NCBI GenBank assembly: GCA_018882935.1
Contig: VERA01000001.1
Coordinates: 71,505 to 110,054, forward strand
Source of the DNA: Burkholderiaceae bacterium
GTDB taxonomy: Bacteria; Pseudomonadota; Gammaproteobacteria; Burkholderiales; Burkholderiaceae_D
Length of the DNA stretch: 38,550 bases
Reading direction: 5' to 3'
Numbering within the stretch: position 1 is the first letter of the stretch; each line of letters starts with the position of its first letter. A program made the position numbers and the translations under genes. Positions 35,477-38,550 of the stretch are shown here, one piece after another. The notes under the pieces were generated by a model. That model worked only from the letters and a program-made list of their open reading frames with translations, was not told where the DNA came from and did not search any database.

Positions 35477-35527
35477 TCTTGAATATGCTGGTCTTTTGAT
35501 TTTTCTGGACTCTTGATTTTGCTGGAC
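35477..35527. repeat. 17-bp tandem repeat, three copies
   Basis: Three head-to-tail units of consensus TCTTGATTTTGCTGGAC start at 35477, 35494 and 35511. Copies match the third at 14 and 15 of 17 positions. A partial unit end (TCTGGTC, 35470-35476) precedes them. The period is not a multiple of three, so this is non-coding. It lies just after the small protein gene and 163 bases before ygiQ. Confidence 0.8.
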
Positions 35528-35534
35528 TCTGCCA

Positions 35535-35633
35535 TTCGCCGGAGTCACAAGGTGAAATAATCAACGATGTCTCGAATCTACCGCCGTGGTTTTGAAGGCC
35601 TAAAACCTTCGCCGGAGCGATAAACTGAAATAA
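35535..35633. repeat. Paired 26-bp motif TTCGCCGGAG-N8-TGAAATAA
   Basis: The two conserved blocks occur at 35535-35560 and again at 35608-35633, with the same 8-base gap, 73 bp apart. Between them a short inverted repeat GGTTTT/AAAACC (35588-35607) is present. The arrangement could be a duplicated protein-binding site or degenerate repeat; no known element matches. Confidence 0.6.
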
Positions 35634-35689
35634 CGCCTACTTTCTCAGACACTGGCATACTTGCGCCCTTGATTCGCCCGCCCCCACCC

Positions 35690-37870
35690 ATGCAAGCTAC
35701 GCCAACCCATCTGCGAGCCTACCCGCGCTTTCGCCCCGAGCTGAAGCCAGCGCCATTCTTGCCCATGTCGCGGCGTGAGATGGCGCAACTCGGCTGGGAC
35801 GCGTGCGACATCATCCTTATTACGGGTGACGCTTATATTGACCATCCCAGCTTCGGCATGGCGCTGGTTGGACGTTTGCTGGAGGCACAAGGGTTCAGAG
35901 TGGGCATCATCAGCCAGCCCGATTGGCAATCGGCAGAGCCGTTCCGTGCACTCGGTGGGCCGAATCTGTATGTCGGGGTCACCGCCGGCAATATGGATTC
36001 AATGATTAATCGCTACACCGCGGATCGCAAGCCACGCTCGGAAGACGCATACACACCGAACGGTGCCCCGAACAAACGTCCTGATCGAACGCTCACGGTG
36101 TACGCGCATCGTGCACGTGAAGCTTTCCCGGGTGTGCCGATCGTGATTGGTAGTATCGAGGCCAGCTTGCGGCGTATTGCGCACTTTGATTATTGGTCAG
36201 ACACGGTTCGGCGCTCGGTATTACTCGATTCAAAAGCCGATATTCTTTTATTTGGCAATGCCGAGCGTGCATTACTTGAACTATCACACCGCTTAGCTAA
36301 CGGCGAATCAGTAAAAACAATCCGTGATCTGCGTGGTACTGCCTTTGTCGTGCCGAGTGGCTGGAAACCCGCAGATGATTGGCGCGAAGTTGACTCGACC
36401 CGAGTAGACACCCCCGGCAAGGTGGAGCCGCATCCTGATCCTTATGAAATGAAAGAGAAGGAACCACAGGTATGCGGCACATCATCAGAGGCATCGCCGC
36501 AAGCACCGCAGCCGATTCGCATCATCAGCCGCGAAGAACGGTTGGCACAGCAAGCAGAGGTTCGTGCGCGCAGTGTGGTCCGGCTACCTTCGTTCGAGAC
36601 GGTGAAACAAGATGAAGTGGCTTATGCGCATGCCTCACGGGTATTTCATTTGGAGTCCAACCCCGGTAATGCACGCGCTTTAGTGCAAGCACATGGTGAT
36701 CGCGATGTCTGGCTGAACCCACCACCTATTCCGCTGGCCATGGAAGAGATGGATCATGTGTACGACCTTCCCTATGCACGCGCACCCCATCCGGCGTATG
36801 GAGACGCAAAAATACCTGCATGGGACATGATCCGCTTCTCCGTCAATATCATGCGCGGCTGCTTTGGTGGGTGCACTTTCTGCTCCATCACCGAGCATGA
36901 AGGCCGGATTATTCAAAGCCGATCCGAGCCCTCTATTTTGCGTGAGATTGAACTGATTCGCGATAAAACCAAAGGCTTCACCGGTACTATCTCTGACCTC
37001 GGTGGCCCGACGGCGAATATGTACCGCCTCGGCTGTAAAGACCCCAGCATCGAGCAAAGCTGTCGACGACTATCCTGTGTCTACCCGACGATTTGCAGCA
37101 ATTTAAATACGGATCATGGCAAGCTGGTCCAACTGTATCGCCGCGCACGCGCTATTAAAGGCGTGAAGAAAATCCTGATCGGCTCCGGCTTGCGCTATGA
37201 CCTTGCCGTGCGCTCACCCGAGTATGTGAAAGAACTGGCGACGCATCATGTGGGTGGCTTACTCAAAATCGCACCTGAGCACTCGGAAGAAGGCCCGCTG
37301 TCGAAAATGATGAAGCCCGGTATGGGCTCGTACTACAAATTCAAAGAGTTATTCGACAAATATTCGAAAGAAGCAGGTAAAGAGCAGTACCTGATTCCCT
37401 ACTTCATAGCTGCGCATCCAGGCACGACCGATGAAGACATGGTGAACCTTGCGGTCTGGTTGAAGCAGAATGATTTCCGGCTTGATCAAGTACAGTCGTT
37501 TTTACCTACGCCGCTCGCGATGGCGACGGCGATGTACCACACGCGTAAAAATCCATTACGCAAAATTGCGCGCGATTCAGAAACTGTAGAGACACCGCGT
37601 ACCGCAAAAGTTCGTCGTTTTCATAAAGCACTACTGCGCTACCATGACCCGGCTAACTGGGAAATATTGCGCGAAGGTCTGCGCCGTATGGGTCGCGCCG
37701 ACTTGGTGGGTAATGGCCCGCAGCATCTGGTGCCGCGATCGGATACGCCGGCGATGGTGAACCGGCGCAACCGCAGCGCAGAAACGCCGCCATTAAAGAC
37801 ATTAGCCAAGCGATTCGGACAGAAGAAGCTGCGCCCGGGAGCGGCGATACAGCGCAAACGAACGCCTTAA
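35690..37870 (+). CDS. ygiQ: YgiQ-family radical SAM protein
   Basis: A 726-residue radical SAM protein. The 4Fe-4S motif CxxxCxxC is at C391, C395 and C398 ([18 protein letters not shown]). The N-terminal region ([22 protein letters not shown]) and [23 protein letters not shown] are characteristic of YgiQ. The molecular reaction is not known. ATG 35690 lacks a clear ribosome site; a TTG seven codons earlier (35669) is an alternative. The region before it is repeat-rich and it ends at a terminator shared with tRNA-Val. Confidence 0.95.
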   Translation: MQATPTHLRAYPRFRPELKPAPFLPMSRREMAQLGWDACDIILITGDAYIDHPSFGMALVGRLLEAQGFRVGIISQPDWQSAEPFRALGGPNLYVGVTAGNMDSMINRYTADRKPRSEDAYTPNGAPNKRPDRTLTVYAHRAREAFPGVPIVIGSIEASLRRIAHFDYWSDTVRRSVLLDSKADILLFGNAERALLELSHRLANGESVKTIRDLRGTAFVVPSGWKPADDWREVDSTRVDTPGKVEPHPDPYEMKEKEPQVCGTSSEASPQAPQPIRIISREERLAQQAEVRARSVVRLPSFETVKQDEVAYAHASRVFHLESNPGNARALVQAHGDRDVWLNPPPIPLAMEEMDHVYDLPYARAPHPAYGDAKIPAWDMIRFSVNIMRGCFGGCTFCSITEHEGRIIQSRSEPSILREIELIRDKTKGFTGTISDLGGPTANMYRLGCKDPSIEQSCRRLSCVYPTICSNLNTDHGKLVQLYRRARAIKGVKKILIGSGLRYDLAVRSPEYVKELATHHVGGLLKIAPEHSEEGPLSKMMKPGMGSYYKFKELFDKYSKEAGKEQYLIPYFIAAHPGTTDEDMVNLAVWLKQNDFRLDQVQSFLPTPLAMATAMYHTRKNPLRKIARDSETVETPRTAKVRRFHKALLRYHDPANWEILREGLRRMGRADLVGNGPQHLVPRSDTPAMVNRRNRSAETPPLKTLAKRFGQKKLRPGAAIQRKRTP

Positions 37871-37914
37871 ACTACTGCTACGAGCCGGGCCAAACGCAAC
37901 ATGCGGGGGCAAAA

Positions 37915-37942
37915 AAAAGCCGGCCTCGGTGGGTCGGCTTTT
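37915..37942. terminator. Bidirectional terminator between ygiQ and tRNA-Val
   Basis: AAAAGCCGGCC (37915-37925) pairs with GGTCGGCTTTT (37932-37942), an 11-bp stem with one G-T pair and a 6-base loop. On the plus strand TTTT then a T-run follow, serving ygiQ. On the minus strand a T8 tract follows, serving tRNA-Val. Confidence 0.88.
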
Positions 37943-37949
37943 GCATTTT

Positions 37950-38024
37950 TGGTGGGAAGTGCTGGCTTCGAACCAGCGACCTATCGCGTGTGAGGCGATC
38001 GCTCTACCCCTGAGCTAACCTCCC
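37950..38024 (-). tRNA. tRNA-Val (anticodon CAC)
   Basis: A 75-base cloverleaf with encoded CCA. The acceptor stem is GGGAGGT/ACTTCCC, the anticodon arm ATCGC-CTCACAC-GCGAT gives anticodon CAC, and the T-arm is GCTGG-TTCGAAG-CCAGC. This isoacceptor reads GUG. E. coli lacks a CAC-anticodon valine tRNA, but other bacteria have it. Confidence 0.95.
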
Positions 38025-38036
38025 GGGCGGGGCCGA

Positions 38037-38065
38037 ATTATCGCATAGCAAGACTTGCCCATCAA
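38037..38065 (-). promoter_or_regulatory. Promoter of tRNA-Val
   Basis: On the minus strand, -35 TTGATG (38060-38065) and -10 GATAAT (38037-38042) are 17 bp apart, followed by a G/C-rich discriminator. The first tRNA base is 12 bases beyond the -10. Confidence 0.7.
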
Positions 38066-38101
38066 CCCAAGCGCGCTCCCGCGCCCAAGACTAACAAGCC
38101 A

Positions 38102-38550
38102 TTAAATCAAAGGCTTGTCATTATCTTTTTCAAGTTCACCCAGCTGTTGCATGGCATCGCGCTGGTCAGCTTTAACTTTCGCGATACGTTCTGCAATGGT
38201 ACTTTGGTGATGTTCTATTTCAATCGCTGATTCGGTCACCACCCTTACCGATTTTTTCGGCAATACGGCTTCAATAATTCTATTAAAGAGCGTCGGTCCT
38301 TTTCCATCGGTGATCAGTCGTCGATCTGTAGGGCCAATCGCATCATCAAAGCTATTGGGTGCATTCGGGCCTTCTGCGTCTATCGCTTCTCTTGGAGTTA
38401 GCGGCCCCAATGCGTCGGTTGCTTCCCTTGACGCCAAAGGCCCCGATGCGTCTGTCGCCGCTCTCGGTAACAGCGGCCCAGCAGCGTCTATGGCTTCTCT
38501 GGGTAATGCAGGTCCTTCCGCATCATCCGCATGCCTAGGTGTCTGCGGGC
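38102..38550 (-). CDS. Repeat protein with 12-residue GPLxPREAxDAx units (5' part beyond window)
   Basis: The C-terminal 149 codons or so of a longer minus-strand gene; the frame is open to the right edge. The visible part has at least seven 12-residue units of consensus GPLxPREAxDAx, the last two degenerate. A tail of about 65 residues follows, with a hydrophobic patch (LFNRIIEAVLPKK) and then a charged, probably coiled-coil helix (QSTIAERIAKVKADQRDAMQQ). Synonymous differences between copies show that selection keeps the protein repeat. No family is known to me. The TTG at 38437 sits inside the repeats and is not the true start. Confidence 0.8.
   Translation of the reverse strand, partial: PQTPRHADDAEGPALPREAIDAAGPLLPRAATDASGPLASREATDALGPLTPREAIDAEGPNAPNSFDDAIGPTDRRLITDGKGPTLFNRIIEAVLPKKSVRVVTESAIEIEHHQSTIAERIAKVKADQRDAMQQLGELEKDNDKPLI
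38300..38550 (-). repeat. 36-bp coding tandem repeats
   Basis: Units begin at 38551 (first base outside the window), 38515, 38479, 38443, 38407, 38371 and 38335 on the minus strand, each exactly 36 bases. The encoded GP start and DAx end are kept in all except the last unit, which reads GPTDRRLITDGK. Further units probably continue upstream of the window. Confidence 0.85.

Noticed and set aside
38300-38550. CRISPR array suggested by regular 36-bp periodicity
   Set aside because: The 36-bp units are contiguous, have no spacers, and stay in one open reading frame with synonymous changes. They are coding repeats.

Overview
This window reads as ordinary chromosome from a betaproteobacterium, probably Burkholderiales or a near relative. 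The clearest markers are an efp/earP pair whose EF-P has arginine at position 32 (the EarP arginine-rhamnosylation pathway), a DUF3460 gene downstream of metG, and the minCDE order. Genes are densely packed and base composition looks even. I see no insertion sequence, prophage, integrase, CRISPR array or rRNA.

Region by region. 1-1775 (-): TRAP transporter subunits dctM (cut by the left edge) and dctQ. 1940-4141: a small secreted protein, then efp and earP on the minus strand. 4330-6659: a processive family-2 glycosyltransferase coupled to an outer-membrane barrel, apparently a compact exopolysaccharide synthesis/export pair. 6766-8968: two small exported proteins, a bactofilin and the queuosine-precursor transporter YhhQ. 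8990-13733: a class V aminotransferase facing fhs, then modB-modC without modA. 13747-15001: another small exported protein and a Phd/PIN toxin-antitoxin pair with a TGTAC palindrome as likely operator. 15198-16905 (-): gltX followed by tRNA-Ala(GGC) and tRNA-Glu(TTC), which have their own promoter and terminator.

17004-22483 (+): metG, DUF3460, scpA, panC, btuF and a PaaI-like thioesterase. 22487-26508 (-): btuB-btuC-btuD behind a well-conserved cobalamin riboswitch. With btuF these form a B12 uptake route, but btuF sits on the other strand behind panC, outside riboswitch control. 26577-30143: an alpha/beta hydrolase, a DUF2721 membrane protein, a NarL-type response regulator preceded by a coupled 35-codon ORF and two FNR-like boxes, and an FNR-like regulator without the Fe-S cysteine cluster. 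30302-33149: minCDE with an overlapping DUF429 gene. 33166-35460: a membrane protein, a phosphoribosyltransferase, a secreted nuclease and a small protein of unknown function. 35461-35690 is a repeat-rich gap. 35690-38065: ygiQ, a bidirectional terminator and tRNA-Val(CAC) with its promoter.

The least familiar item is at the right edge (38102-38550, -): the C-terminal part of a protein made of at least seven 12-residue repeats of the form GPLxPREAxDAx, followed by a charged, probably helical tail. It runs off the window and I do not recognise the family. Other items worth checking are the coupled small ORF and FNR-like boxes before the response regulator, the 17-bp tandem repeats before ygiQ, and the minimal glycosyltransferase/barrel pair.
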